From positions 1 through 59,692 of the forward strand of contig CAIKND010000163.1 in NCBI GenBank assembly GCA_903828675.1: a DNA stretch of 59,692 bases. The letters are read 5' to 3'. A program made the position numbers and the translations under genes. The stretch is from an uncultured Acidobacteriaceae bacterium (GTDB lineage: Bacteria > Acidobacteriota > Terriglobia > Terriglobales > Acidobacteriaceae). The notes beneath the pieces are model-generated. The model was not told the DNA's origin, ran no database searches, and was given only the letters and a program-made list of their open reading frames with translations. Positions 17,388-26,925 of this stretch are shown here, piece after piece (position 1 is the stretch's first letter; each line of letters begins with the position of its first letter).

Positions 17388-18587
17388 CTACTTAAGGACC
17401 GGCGGTTCATTTGACTGCGCCGGTGGCTTACCTTTGTCCTGGGCTACTTTCAATTTGTTGAAGATCGAGTCGTTCTCAGCTTTGTGAAGGCTGCTGGTCT
17501 TGTCGAATTCGATTTTTGCTTGTTCCTTCATTCCCATGGACCGATAAAGGCGCGCGAGTCTCCAATGGACATCGGCATCCAAGGGGGTGAGTTTGACGGA
17601 GGTTTCGAATTCGCGAAGCGCTTCCTGCTGACGATGGCCAGCCTCATAGAGAATTCCCAGATCAACGTGAGCTTTCGCATTGCCGGGGTCGAGTTGAATA
17701 GCCTTCTCGGCGAGTGGAAGCGCATCGGCCGAGTTGCCGAGTTGGATATCGCAGTCAGCGAGAAACGCGAGGGCCGGCCCGTTGTCTGGAATGTTATCGA
17801 GTTCAGCCTGGAATTCCTTTGCGGCTTCTTCGATATGCTTCTGCGTCCACAACAGGTAGCCCAAACCGAAATGCACATTTGGCAGCTTGGGGTCGGCTTT
17901 CACCGCGGCGCGAAACTCATCGATCGCACCGTCTGTATTCTTCATCCCATCGAAAGCCTCTCCCGCGAGCATGTGCGCTTCGGCCGAATCGGCATTGAGG
18001 TTGAGGATTTCGCGGTAGACGTCGAGGACGCATTGGTACTGCTTGGCGTTAAGGCAGCTCTGTGCCAATGTGAAGCGAATCGGCAGATTCTGCGGATCGT
18101 GGGCTGTGGCGGTCCTCATGAAGGGAATGGCGGCCGCGTATTCGCCCAGGGAATAGTGGGCGAGGCCGATGAGGGTTTTCAAGCGCAGAGTCTCGGGCGA
18201 GTTTGCCGGAAGAGTTTTGAGCAAAGGAGAGAAGGTCTGGATCGCTTCTTTCATCGCTCCCGATTTGAAAAGAGAGAGGCCGAGATTCAACCGCAATCCG
18301 GGCATCCGCGGATCGAGCGCCAAAGCTTTGCGGTAGAGCGGCACCGCTTCCTTGTAACGCTCTTGTCGCGCTTCAAGTAGGCCGAGATGGGCATAGGCCT
18401 CAGCACTCGCGGGGTGGCCAGTCAAAAATGCGCGCCACTCCGATTCGGAATCAGCATATTGCCCCTGCTGTTCGAACTGGATGGCCGCGTCCCGATGGTC
18501 GGGGGTCGCAGTTGCGGTCTGTCCCAGGCAGGCAGCCGCGCTTAAAAGGAGTGTCAGGCTAATACCGAATCGAGCTCGAACCCTCAC
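17388..18587 (-). CDS. Secreted tetratricopeptide repeat protein
   Basis: The product is 399 residues. I choose the GTG at 18587 because AGAGG lies 7 nt upstream and a signal peptide follows immediately (L-T-L-L-L-S-A-A-A-C-L-G-Q); the open frame reaches 18680 but the extra part crosses the terminator of the receptor gene. At least eight TPR units follow, with the usual A-x-x-x-L-G-L-L and Y-x-x-A-x-P-x-x-x-K-A-x-x-L-D-P pattern. It should act in the periplasm as a protein-binding scaffold. It sits just downstream of a TonB-dependent receptor, as a similar TPR gene sits in the second receptor module (37130). Confidence 0.88.
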   Translation of the reverse strand: MRVRARFGISLTLLLSAAACLGQTATATPDHRDAAIQFEQQGQYADSESEWRAFLTGHPASAEAYAHLGLLEARQERYKEAVPLYRKALALDPRMPGLRLNLGLSLFKSGAMKEAIQTFSPLLKTLPANSPETLRLKTLIGLAHYSLGEYAAAIPFMRTATAHDPQNLPIRFTLAQSCLNAKQYQCVLDVYREILNLNADSAEAHMLAGEAFDGMKNTDGAIDEFRAAVKADPKLPNVHFGLGYLLWTQKHIEEAAKEFQAELDNIPDNGPALAFLADCDIQLGNSADALPLAEKAIQLDPGNAKAHVDLGILYEAGHRQQEALREFETSVKLTPLDADVHWRLARLYRSMGMKEQAKIEFDKTSSLHKAENDSIFNKLKVAQDKGKPPAQSNEPPVLK

Positions 18588-18664
18588 CAAAATACCTCTG
18601 CTGGTATTCTCTCGTTCAAGAGAGACCCGACGCAACTGACATTTCCGTATGCGCCAAAAAAGGA

Positions 18665-18696
18665 GCGGGCGCGGCAGCAATAGCTGCCGCGCCCGC
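18665..18696 (-). terminator. Rho-independent terminator of the first TonB receptor gene
   Basis: A perfect 13-bp stem (gcgggcgcggcag at 18665-18677 and its complement at 18684-18696) with a 6-nt loop, followed in the leftward direction by CCTTTTTTGG. It lies 20 nt past the receptor stop codon. Confidence 0.85.
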
Positions 18697-18715
18697 GGTT
18701 AATGCAGTCCGCAAC

Positions 18716-21700
18716 TTAGAAGTGGAACTTTCCACCTAGTTCCAGAATGCGGTTGCTATAGACGGAGGTAACCTGACCAAAGTTGCCGTCATGGTTATTC
18801 GCATTGATGCCGCCCCATTGGGTGTGGTTGAGGGTGTTGAACGACTCAAACCGCAGTTCGACGTTCGGACCTTCGTGGGTCGTGAACTGGATGGTCTTTG
18901 TCAGGGTGAGGTTGAGGTTGACCAAGCCAGGCCCGACCACGGCATCCTTGCCGGAGGTACCGAAGCCTTGGCCTGCGCCGCCATTCCACGGTGCGACTGG
19001 ATCACCAAACGAGCTGGTGCTCATCCAGGCGGCCTTGGTATGGGGGTAGGTGACCTTGGACAAGAGGCTCGCACGGTTGCTGGTGCCGCCGCCCAAGCCC
19101 AGTGTATCGCTGCCGTTGTAGGCAATAGCCTGCGGCAGACCGGTTTGGTCGACGAATACGCCTGAGACGCCCCAGTCGCCGAGAATCGACTTGCCAACAT
19201 AATTTGAGCTGTGCTTCATGAACGGAAGGGCATACACGAAGCTAGCGTTGAAGACCTGACGACGATCAAAGCCGCCGGAACCACGACCATAGCGGGCGTT
19301 GAACGGATTCGGAATCGTTGCCAAATCGTTAGGTGCAGAGTCAATCAAGTGAGACCAGGTGTAGGCAAGTTGAGAGGTGAGTCCCCACTTGTTTTCAAAG
19401 CGAACGCCGGTCTGCAGCGAGTGGTAGATGGAGTTGGTTTCGTTTTCTTCCTGGGTGATACCGGCAAATCCAGGGAACTGCCGATAGGCGTTGGTTTGCA
19501 CCTTTCCAGCCTTGACTGCAAACCGGTCGCAGTAGGCAGCGTTAGGACTGGAGGGGCTCATGTAGTTGGCATCTGTGGTCGGCAAAGCGAAGAGCGGGCA
19601 GTTAGCATCGCTCTTGCTCAATGGCAGAGTGTTGATGGCGCGATCGTTGTTCTGATCCCAACCATCCGAACCTACATACTGCAACGCCGCAACTACGGAA
19701 GGCAGCAACTGATGCTGTAGTCCCAAGCTCCAGTTGGCAGTGCCCGGAGGCGGATAGTTGTACTTGATGTTTGTGAGGCCCGACGGGAACGACTGAGTCG
19801 CCGTTGCGCCTGTATTGATGTTGGTGTTGGGGTTGGAGAAGAACACGTTGGTGGCCTGAGGCTGATAGGCGAAGGGCGGGTTCAAAGCGGCGTTGTACAC
19901 ATCGTTGCCCTGAACGCGCTCAAAGAACATGCCCATGCCGCCGCGAAGAACGGTCTTGCCGTTTCCGAAGAGGTCCATGGCAAAGCCCAAGCGAGGCTGG
20001 AAGGTGAAGTAGCGGTTTTGAACGTTGCCACGCGGGAAGCCATCAACGCCAGCTTCTCTGATGCCGTTGAGATAGAACTTCTCGGTGCCGGTGGCAGCGA
20101 ACGTGGTAAGGAGTGCGGGGTTGAGGGTGCCGTCTGCCTGCACGGGGTTGGGCGCCGAAGTGTTGTAAGACCCGATCACAAAATTCGAGAACTTGTTATA
20201 GCGCTCAAATGCGTGCGGCAGTCCATCGTAACGGAGTCCCAGATTGAGGGTCAGCCGCGGGGTGACGTGCCAATTGTCGATTGCGTAACCGCTGAAGTTG
20301 TTGTTGACCCAGTTCTTGCCATAGAGGTACTCAAGTTGCTGGAAGCTTGAGGACATGCCCAGGACCATGTTGACAATTCCGTCCTTGGCGAATGCATCGC
20401 TATTGAACGAGGCGGTGCCGTTGGTGTTAGCCTGCAACTCCTGATTCTTGTAATCGTGGAGCAAGCTTACGCCGAACTTGAACTGGTGCCGGCCCTTGGA
20501 CCAGGAGAGATCATCCTTGTACTGGAAGCCCTCATAGCCGTTTTTCCATGGGAAGTAGGCTGCATTCCACGTGGCGCCGAGTGGTTGGCCGCCCAGCGAG
20601 ATTGCGGGCATCTTGGCCATTCTGTTGTTTGCCGTCGGGAAGAAGCTGTTGGCAGTCCATCCGCTCGGCTGAGCAAACGCATAGCCCACGCCGGCGATCG
20701 GCGTGAGGGCGATCTTGTTGCCGCTATAGAAGAAGCCGGTCTCGTTGAGCAGCGATGCGGAGTACATCTGGGTGAGCTTGATCGCGACTGTGTAAGAGGG
20801 GTTCTTCATGGTGGTACCCACGGTCGCGTAGCTGCCCGTCCACAACGGCGGGAAGAAGGTATTCTGCATGGCGTCGTGGAGGTAGTGGCCCATCAACTGG
20901 AACTTGCTGTTGATGGTATGGTCGATGCGCACAGTATCTTCCCGGATGTTCTCGGGCTGCTTGACGGAAATGATGTATTGAGTCCCGTTGTTGTAGTTGG
21001 CTTGCGGGAAGACCAGCGGCAACTGCCGGGCCATATTCTGGTCGATAAGGTTCTTGGGGATCAGGTAAGTGCCGGTGGCGGCGTTGTAGTTGAAACTCCC
21101 GCCTGGGGTCAATCCATCAGCCGCAAGCAGAGTATTGAACGCCGTGTTGTTGGGCAGGTTGGGGACGATCGGCGTGACAGTTGCCGACTGGGGCTTATAG
21201 TTCATGTCCTGTCCAACTGCCGGGAAGTTTGTTGCGTAAAGCGCGTTGCTGATGGAGGGCGAGCTGCCTTTGATCAACTTGCGCCATTCTTCGTTCCAGA
21301 AGAAGAATGTCCGGTTCCTTGCGTTGTTATAGACGTGAGGAATAAACAACGGGCCGCCGATGTTGCCGCCGGGCTCGTTGAGTTGGAAGACAGACCGCTT
21401 CTTGCCGGCGTTATTCAGGAAGTAATCGTTGGCGTTGTAGGCCGTGTTGCGGTTGAACTCATAGAGAGTTCCGTGATATTTCCGGGTGCCGGACTTGAGC
21501 ATCATGACAACGGTGCCGCCCGAGCCAAGGCCGTAATCTGCCGAGTAGTTGCTGCCGAGGGTCTGGAACTCACCGATTGCGTCCTGCGAGGGAAGGTTCA
21601 TGAAACAACCGCCGCAGCCGCGGTCATTCTGTTCAGCGCCGTCCAAAAGATAGACGTTGTGTGTCGGACGCTGTCCGTTGAAGCTTATGCCGTTGGCGGA

Positions 21701-22291
21701 GGTAAGAGCATCGATACCGCCAAATGCGGGCAGGTTGTTGGTAACGCCGAGGCCGAGAGCCGCGAGTTGAACCACGTTACGGCCGTTGGTAGCGAGTTGC
21801 CGGACCTGTTCACCGCTGATCAGGGTGCCGATTTCGCTGGTCTCTGTTTGAACCTGAAGGGCGTCTGCCTCAACAGTAACGGTCTGAGCCTGGCTGCCGA
21901 CCGTGAGGGCGACGTTTTCTTCCAGGGTCTGGGCAACGTTCACTACGATGCCGGTCCTGGTGAACTTCTGAAAACCTGGTGCCGTAGCCGAGAGTGTGTA
22001 GGTGCCGTAACCGACGTTCCCGAAATGGAAGGCGCCCACGGAGTTGGCCGTGGTGTCTCTTGTCTGGGTGGTCGCGGTATTGGTGATAGATACTGCCGCA
22101 TTGGGAACAACAGCGCCGCTGTTATCCGCGACGGAGCCGTTAATGGTGGCGTTATCCTGTGCTCCAGCCTGCGGCGCAAGAATCAGGAACAGCGCTATAA
22201 GAGCTATACATAGCGATCCCAATCCCTTCATGCGCGAGCCGGCAGGGCGTATCCGAGCTGCGAAGAAAGTTTGCATCAACGAACTACTCAT
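18716..22291 (-). CDS. TonB-dependent outer-membrane receptor, Oar-like (first)
   Basis: The product is 1191 residues. The ATG at 22291 has AGGAG 7 nt upstream; it gives a 20-residue basic lead before the hydrophobic signal (ending A-G-A-Q). Residues about 47-130 are a carboxypeptidase-regulatory-like beta domain (A-T-I-N-G-S-V, T-G-V-V-N-V...). A plug domain (residues about 140-250) contains A-L-G-L-G-V and Q-R-P-T-H-N-V-Y-L-L-D-G. The rest is a long beta-barrel with repeated aromatic strands, ending in F-H-F. The length and lack of a SusD partner fit acidobacterial receptors for large ligands. It follows a long leader and a LacI-type operator (23011) and precedes a terminator. The ligand is probably a plant oligosaccharide, by context. 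Confidence 0.93.
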   Translation of the reverse strand: MSSSLMQTFFAARIRPAGSRMKGLGSLCIALIALFLILAPQAGAQDNATINGSVADNSGAVVPNAAVSITNTATTQTRDTTANSVGAFHFGNVGYGTYTLSATAPGFQKFTRTGIVVNVAQTLEENVALTVGSQAQTVTVEADALQVQTETSEIGTLISGEQVRQLATNGRNVVQLAALGLGVTNNLPAFGGIDALTSANGISFNGQRPTHNVYLLDGAEQNDRGCGGCFMNLPSQDAIGEFQTLGSNYSADYGLGSGGTVVMMLKSGTRKYHGTLYEFNRNTAYNANDYFLNNAGKKRSVFQLNEPGGNIGGPLFIPHVYNNARNRTFFFWNEEWRKLIKGSSPSISNALYATNFPAVGQDMNYKPQSATVTPIVPNLPNNTAFNTLLAADGLTPGGSFNYNAATGTYLIPKNLIDQNMARQLPLVFPQANYNNGTQYIISVKQPENIREDTVRIDHTINSKFQLMGHYLHDAMQNTFFPPLWTGSYATVGTTMKNPSYTVAIKLTQMYSASLLNETGFFYSGNKIALTPIAGVGYAFAQPSGWTANSFFPTANNRMAKMPAISLGGQPLGATWNAAYFPWKNGYEGFQYKDDLSWSKGRHQFKFGVSLLHDYKNQELQANTNGTASFNSDAFAKDGIVNMVLGMSSSFQQLEYLYGKNWVNNNFSGYAIDNWHVTPRLTLNLGLRYDGLPHAFERYNKFSNFVIGSYNTSAPNPVQADGTLNPALLTTFAATGTEKFYLNGIREAGVDGFPRGNVQNRYFTFQPRLGFAMDLFGNGKTVLRGGMGMFFERVQGNDVYNAALNPPFAYQPQATNVFFSNPNTNINTGATATQSFPSGLTNIKYNYPPPGTANWSLGLQHQLLPSVVAALQYVGSDGWDQNNDRAINTLPLSKSDANCPLFALPTTDANYMSPSSPNAAYCDRFAVKAGKVQTNAYRQFPGFAGITQEENETNSIYHSLQTGVRFENKWGLTSQLAYTWSHLIDSAPNDLATIPNPFNARYGRGSGGFDRRQVFNASFVYALPFMKHSSNYVGKSILGDWGVSGVFVDQTGLPQAIAYNGSDTLGLGGGTSNRASLLSKVTYPHTKAAWMSTSSFGDPVAPWNGGAGQGFGTSGKDAVVGPGLVNLNLTLTKTIQFTTHEGPNVELRFESFNTLNHTQWGGINANNHDGNFGQVTSVYSNRILELGGKFHF

Positions 22292-23560
22292 GGTTCATCT
22301 CCTGAAGTATCGTTCGCTCGACTGCCCAACCCCATTCCCTCTGCTTTGATTCTCTTCGTTGCTTAAGGGAATTGTCGGTACGGCCAGTTCGATTCGGTTG
22401 ACTCTTTTGCCAGGACGAAAACAACAACGACGAATTCGAGCCTGCTCACTGATATTCGGTTAAGGATCAGCTGCCGGCTCCAGGTGTTCGAATCTCTCTT
22501 CCGCAATGACTTGCAACCAACGATCGATCAATGAAGTTGCAGGCATTGAGGAAAACCTGCGGACTTCGCTTCTCTGCGGTCCAAAATCGAACGGTTCTGA
22601 TGAATTCCAGTGGTGCATGCGTACTTACCGCGAGTGTCCCGACATGGTCTTATGAAGCAACCTACGTTCAGAGCTTCATAGCTCCGTTCTGCAGTTACCA
22701 GCCTCAGTTGCGCTGCAAGTGAACTCTGCAAGCCGCAAAACCCGATGTATTGGGCTAGTGCCCCACTTGGGGAAGAGTCTCGCAAATCTGATTGGTCCGG
22801 GCGAAACTCCTGGTTGAAAGCCAGTGAGCATACGTTTTCCTCAGCGCCAGTAATTGTGAGTCCTGCAGTTTGTTCTTGTCAACAACAATATGAGGTAAAT
22901 TTTTCCGCTTTTTCGGCCGAAGTGCAAAAAGTAAATCATTTTATCTGTCGTTTTCCAATCTACTGTTTATGGGAGGCGGGGCGGGGTTGGGGAGCGTGGG
23001 CCGATCTTCCGTAAACGTTTTCTTTGGCCCCCATAGATAGAGCCATATTGGGATGGACCTGTCCGGGAAGCAAGGCCTGTTGCGATGCCGAGTTTTGCCG
23101 CAAATTCAAGAACTGTTTCATTTAAGGTGAGCTTGAGGCATTGGAGACGGACTTAACGGTGTTCGAAAACCCCGGGGGAAAAGGCGCGAAGTGACGTTTA
23201 CAGCCGGAGAGGAGTGACCCGTCAGCCGCGCTACCTGCGGTAGTCCGTCCGGTCCCGTACGGTCCTAGAGGCGATGAGCTATGAAAAATAGTAGGGCCGG
23301 GAACTATATATATGTTGGCACGGATTGCTCGGCAGGTTGGCGTAGTCTGCAAGCCGTCCTGACGACGTAAATGATTAATAAGCATGAAGTTGCAGAGGAT
23401 TCAGCCTCGATGACCTCGTTCGGAAGGGGCGATCTCCCTTAACCACCCCGCATAGAGGCTGCAAAAGGAAATTCGCCGGGATCTAAAATCCCGAAGCGGT
23501 CTTCCGCGCATTCCTCAACTTTACACTGATCGTTGAGTCTCCCCGGCGGGTGTGAACTGG
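22292..23560. other. Long non-coding stretch upstream of the first TonB receptor
   Basis: About 1.27 kb without a convincing gene lies between the GH3 terminator and the receptor start. Short frames at 22528-22785, 22745-23014 and 23122-23385 have no ribosome binding site or recognisable product. A LacI-type operator is at 23011-23022, and a TATCTA box lies next to it. If transcription starts there, the receptor mRNA has a leader of about 720 nt. A cagcctc/gaggctg pair near 23400-23460 could form a stem. Confidence 0.5.
23011..23022. promoter_or_regulatory. LacI-type operator gtaaacgttttc
   Basis: The 12-mer differs in one base from the operators at 34021 and 46982 (gtaaacgctttc). Reading leftward toward the receptor gene, a TATCTA box (23039-23034) ends 11 nt before it, so the site would lie at the start of transcription, as at 34021. 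Confidence 0.5.
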
Positions 23561-23611
23561 AACTGAAAAATGGGGCGCCTTCACGGTGTGAAAGCGCCCC
23601 ACTTTTCAGTT
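23561..23611. terminator. Bidirectional hairpin terminator after the GH3 gene
   Basis: aactgaaaaatggggcgc at 23561-23578 pairs with 23594-23611 with one offset base. A-rich and T-rich arms flank the GC core, so it should work for the leftward GH3 gene that stops at 23624. Confidence 0.8.
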
Positions 23612-23623
23612 ACTCGCATTTGG

Positions 23624-26299
23624 TTACTCGGGTAGGGTCACCGTGCCCTTCACATTGAAGCTGCCGCTCACTATCGGCGCACCGGTGTTCGGCTGCCCGC
23701 CGCCCACGGACACGATGTACGCGCCCTCGGCCACAGTCGGCTCTCCGGCTTCGGTCACCATGCTCAAGTCGCGCGGATTCAACACAAACCGCAGCTTCTG
23801 TGATGCACCCGCCTCCAGATGAACCCTCTGGAAGCCGCGCAACGCCTTCAGTGGCGCGCCCGGAACCTTGGGGAAGCTCAGATAGAGCTGCGCAACCTCG
23901 TCACCCGCCTTGGTGCCGGTATTCGTGACATTGACTTCGGCAACCAGCGGACTGCCCGCAGCTACCTCGGCCGGAACAGTAAGTCCGCCATAACTGAAGG
24001 TCGTATAACTCAACCCGTACCCGAACGGATAAAGCGGCGTCCCTTCAAAGTACCGGTAAGTCCTTCCCTTCATGGAGTAATCATCGAAAGGCGGCAACTG
24101 GGCAAGGCCGTTATAGAAAGTTATCGGCAAACGACCTGCTGGATTGTTGTGGCCAGAGAGCGTCTGCGCCACGGCCGTCCCACCTTCTTCGCCGGGATAG
24201 AAAGCTTCGAGAATTGCGTTGGCATGCTCCTTGGCCCAGTTTACGGCGAGTGCGCTGCCGTTGGTGAGCACCACGACCGTGGGCTTGCCTGCCGTGGCAA
24301 CCGCTTCAAGCAGATCCTGCTCGGGCTTGGGCAAATCGATGCTGATGCGGTCCCCGCCGATGAAACCGGGCTCGTTGACCGGCATCTCCTCACCCTCGAG
24401 TTCGCTGGTGATGCCTACGACGGCAACCACGACGTCGGCGTTCTTTGCCGCCGCTACGGCTTCCGGATTCACGTTGCGATCAATCTTGGCCCACACAAGG
24501 CGCATGTGCGGTGCGGCATTGCTGGTTCTTTGATACTCTGCCACAACCTTGTAGGGCTTGCCTGCCTCGAAATGAACGCGGCCGGTGACAGTGTCAAGTC
24601 CGTGAGGATAGTTTGCATTGGTGACGCGCTTGCCCTCGAGAGTGAGGCGGAAGAAGGCGTCGGTTTCGATTCCCAGGTTATACTCGCCTGATTCCTTAGG
24701 CGTGAGCGTCGTTTCCCATTTTACGGTCAACTGCGGGACAGACGCGGCCCCAGCCGGCAACGGCTGCGCTGCGATATCGATGTTGGGCTCGATGCGCGTG
24801 GCCAGCGGGGCAGCGGTTGTCTTTTGCTGATCCGTATTCGCGGTCACGGCAGCCACGATGTCCTGCTTGAGGTAGGTGGCCTTGGCGCCCGGCTTGCCCT
24901 CGATGCTCAGCAACTCAGAGGGCACGGGCCAGGTTTGCTTGCTCAGGAACCCGGTGCCGGGGACGTAGCTGATGGTTGCGCCCGGGAACTCCTTCTTGAG
25001 GCCTTCGATAATTGAGACGGTGTGCGTCGGAATCCCGTTGTAGTTTCCCAGCAGCACGCGCGTCTGGTCCGCGAGCGGGCCCACGACGGCAATCTTGATG
25101 CCTTTGGTCTTCAGCGGCAGCACGCCGTCGTTCTTCAACAGCACCATGGATTCGTTGGCCAGCTTGAGTGCCAGGGCACGATGCTGCGCACTATCCAGCA
25201 GCTTTTCGTCGATCTTGTTGTAGGGAACCATCTCCGGCGGATCAAACATGCCCAACTTCATGCGCGCTGTAAACAGCCGTACGAGGGCCGTGTCGATCTC
25301 GCTCTCTTTCAGGGAGCCTTGCTTGACCGCATCAATATATGGCTTGTAGTCGTGGTCGTCGTGCACTTTGGCACGGAAGTCGATACATTCATTGTCCATG
25401 CCGCGCTGAATGCTGATGGCGGAACCCTCCGGTTGTGTGGGCTTGTAGTGATGGCCGCTGACGATATCGCGGACCGCACCGCAGTCGGAGACGACATAGC
25501 CCTGGAAGCCCCACTTGCCGCGCAACTGGTCCTGAAGCAGAAACTCGCTGGCGCAGGCGGGCTGCCCGTTGATGTCGTTGTAAGCGCACATCACGGAGTC
25601 GGCCTTGCCCTCGATGACCGCGGCGCGAAACGCGGGCAAATAGGTGTCCAACTCATCGTGCTTGCTAACCGGCACATCGACCGAATGGCGTGTCGACTCC
25701 GGTCCGCTATGCACCGCAAAATGCTTTGGCGTCGCAATCACGCGGTAATAGCGCGGATCGTCGCCCTGCATGCCGGTCACGAAATTCACGCCCATGCGGG
25801 CGGTGAGGAATGGATCTTCGCCGTAGGTTTCTTGTCCGCGGCCCCAGCGCGGATCCCGGAAGATGTTGATGTTCGGCGCCCAGAAATCCAACCCCTCGAA
25901 GATGTCGCTGTGCCCGGCGCGCAGATCCTGCGCATGCTTGATGCGCCCCTCGGTGCTGATCGCAATAGCCATCTGGTGAATGGCCGCCGTATCGAAGGTT
26001 GCGCCCAATCCCACCGGCTCGGGAAACTCCGTCGTTCCGTTCACCGCGACACCATGCAGCGACTCGCTCCACCAGTCGTACGCCGGGACGCCGAGCCGAG
26101 GAATGGCGCGCGCCTGGTTTACCAGTTGCGTGGCCTTCTCCTCGAGCGTCATCCTTTGCACCAGGTCCGCTGCCCGTTGTTCGGCGGGCAGGCCAGGGTT
26201 CCGGTAGGCTGGCTTCTGGGCGTCCTGCGCCCCTGCCGTCAATGCCGCTCCGAAGCAGGCCAATCCAGCCGCTATAATCCGCAATCCAAAGCTCTTCAT
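23624..26299 (-). CDS. Secreted GH3 beta-glycosidase (beta-xylosidase/beta-glucosidase) with PA14 insert
   Basis: The product is 891 residues from the ATG at 26299, which has AGGA 6 nt upstream; the longer frame to 26404 lacks support. A signal peptide ends near A-G-A-Q. The catalytic (alpha/beta)8 domain (about 30-370) has the nucleophile D272 in V-V-S-D-C-G and K-H-F substrate-binding residues. The second GH3 domain is interrupted by a PA14 domain (about 506-607), and a fibronectin III-like domain (about 780-853) closes the protein. The N-terminal style (N-P-x-L-P, W-W-S-E-S-L-H-G) resembles bacterial beta-xylosidases of GH3. It should remove terminal beta-linked xylose or glucose in the periplasm or outside. 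Exact specificity is not readable. Confidence 0.93.
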   Translation of the reverse strand: MKSFGLRIIAAGLACFGAALTAGAQDAQKPAYRNPGLPAEQRAADLVQRMTLEEKATQLVNQARAIPRLGVPAYDWWSESLHGVAVNGTTEFPEPVGLGATFDTAAIHQMAIAISTEGRIKHAQDLRAGHSDIFEGLDFWAPNINIFRDPRWGRGQETYGEDPFLTARMGVNFVTGMQGDDPRYYRVIATPKHFAVHSGPESTRHSVDVPVSKHDELDTYLPAFRAAVIEGKADSVMCAYNDINGQPACASEFLLQDQLRGKWGFQGYVVSDCGAVRDIVSGHHYKPTQPEGSAISIQRGMDNECIDFRAKVHDDHDYKPYIDAVKQGSLKESEIDTALVRLFTARMKLGMFDPPEMVPYNKIDEKLLDSAQHRALALKLANESMVLLKNDGVLPLKTKGIKIAVVGPLADQTRVLLGNYNGIPTHTVSIIEGLKKEFPGATISYVPGTGFLSKQTWPVPSELLSIEGKPGAKATYLKQDIVAAVTANTDQQKTTAAPLATRIEPNIDIAAQPLPAGAASVPQLTVKWETTLTPKESGEYNLGIETDAFFRLTLEGKRVTNANYPHGLDTVTGRVHFEAGKPYKVVAEYQRTSNAAPHMRLVWAKIDRNVNPEAVAAAKNADVVVAVVGITSELEGEEMPVNEPGFIGGDRISIDLPKPEQDLLEAVATAGKPTVVVLTNGSALAVNWAKEHANAILEAFYPGEEGGTAVAQTLSGHNNPAGRLPITFYNGLAQLPPFDDYSMKGRTYRYFEGTPLYPFGYGLSYTTFSYGGLTVPAEVAAGSPLVAEVNVTNTGTKAGDEVAQLYLSFPKVPGAPLKALRGFQRVHLEAGASQKLRFVLNPRDLSMVTEAGEPTVAEGAYIVSVGGGQPNTGAPIVSGSFNVKGTVTLPE

Positions 26300-26925
26300 T
26301 GTTCTTCCTCGTTGGCGCTCGGGCTTGCTCCGAGGCATTTCCTTCGGAAGAATTGCAACCCGCGCGTCGCGCCCAACTCTAATGCGCCAAGGGGCCTCTG
26401 TCAAGCGCTGGATTCAGTGAAAAATCGCTTTATATGGGCATTTCCTGCCCTTCTCCCTTGCCGTCTCCCGCCAAAAATCGATCTGGAGATAAGTGACCCA
26501 TTGTTCCCAAATCAAGACACAACATAGCGTTGAGACGAATCTGAGACTATGAGCAAGAAGGAACAGCGCTCTTCATTCGACGCCACTCACCATACATAAA
26601 GACGACGGCCTGCCTTCAGAATCCGCCCCATTTCGGCCGCAGTGGAGGCTGAACACTGTCCTGGGTCTCGTCCTGGTGTGGGCATCGCGATTGAATGCAT
26701 CGGTTGAGAGTCTGTGGCTATGTGATCGGCGGGCTTAGCAGAGATTCAGGAGGCGCCGGGGTTCTGCGCCGGGCTTGAAAACTAGCCCGGATATTCAGGC
26801 GAAGGACATTTACCCGCCTTAAGAAGAAGTCATTGGCTGACATCTAAGCACTCTAATGGTCCTCAACGTAAGCTCTGTTTCAAGACCGCTGTTCATTCTA
26901 GAAGGGTGTACCTGAGGAAGGCACG
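26300..26925. other. Divergent intergenic region, no gene seen
   Basis: About 626 nt between the GH3 start and the DUF1295 gene. It should hold both promoters. I see no operator of the gtaaacg type; aaaatcgctttat near 26421 is only a weak resemblance. Confidence 0.5.

Noticed and set aside
20456..22213. 585-residue plus-strand frame
   Set aside because: Antisense to the first TonB receptor, whose frame has a clear signal peptide, plug and barrel; shadow frame.
22470..22500. tRNA-like gttcgaatc words (here and near 46650)
   Set aside because: No acceptor or anticodon stems can be built around them; the second is inside a receptor gene.
22528..23385. Three short frames in the long leader region
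   Set aside because: None has a ribosome binding site or recognisable sequence.
26415..26435. aaaatcgctttat as a fourth LacI-type operator
   Set aside because: It lacks the gtaaacg core and the half-sites do not pair well.
25022..26527. 501-residue plus-strand frame
   Set aside because: Antisense to the GH3 gene, which keeps all catalytic motifs; shadow frame.
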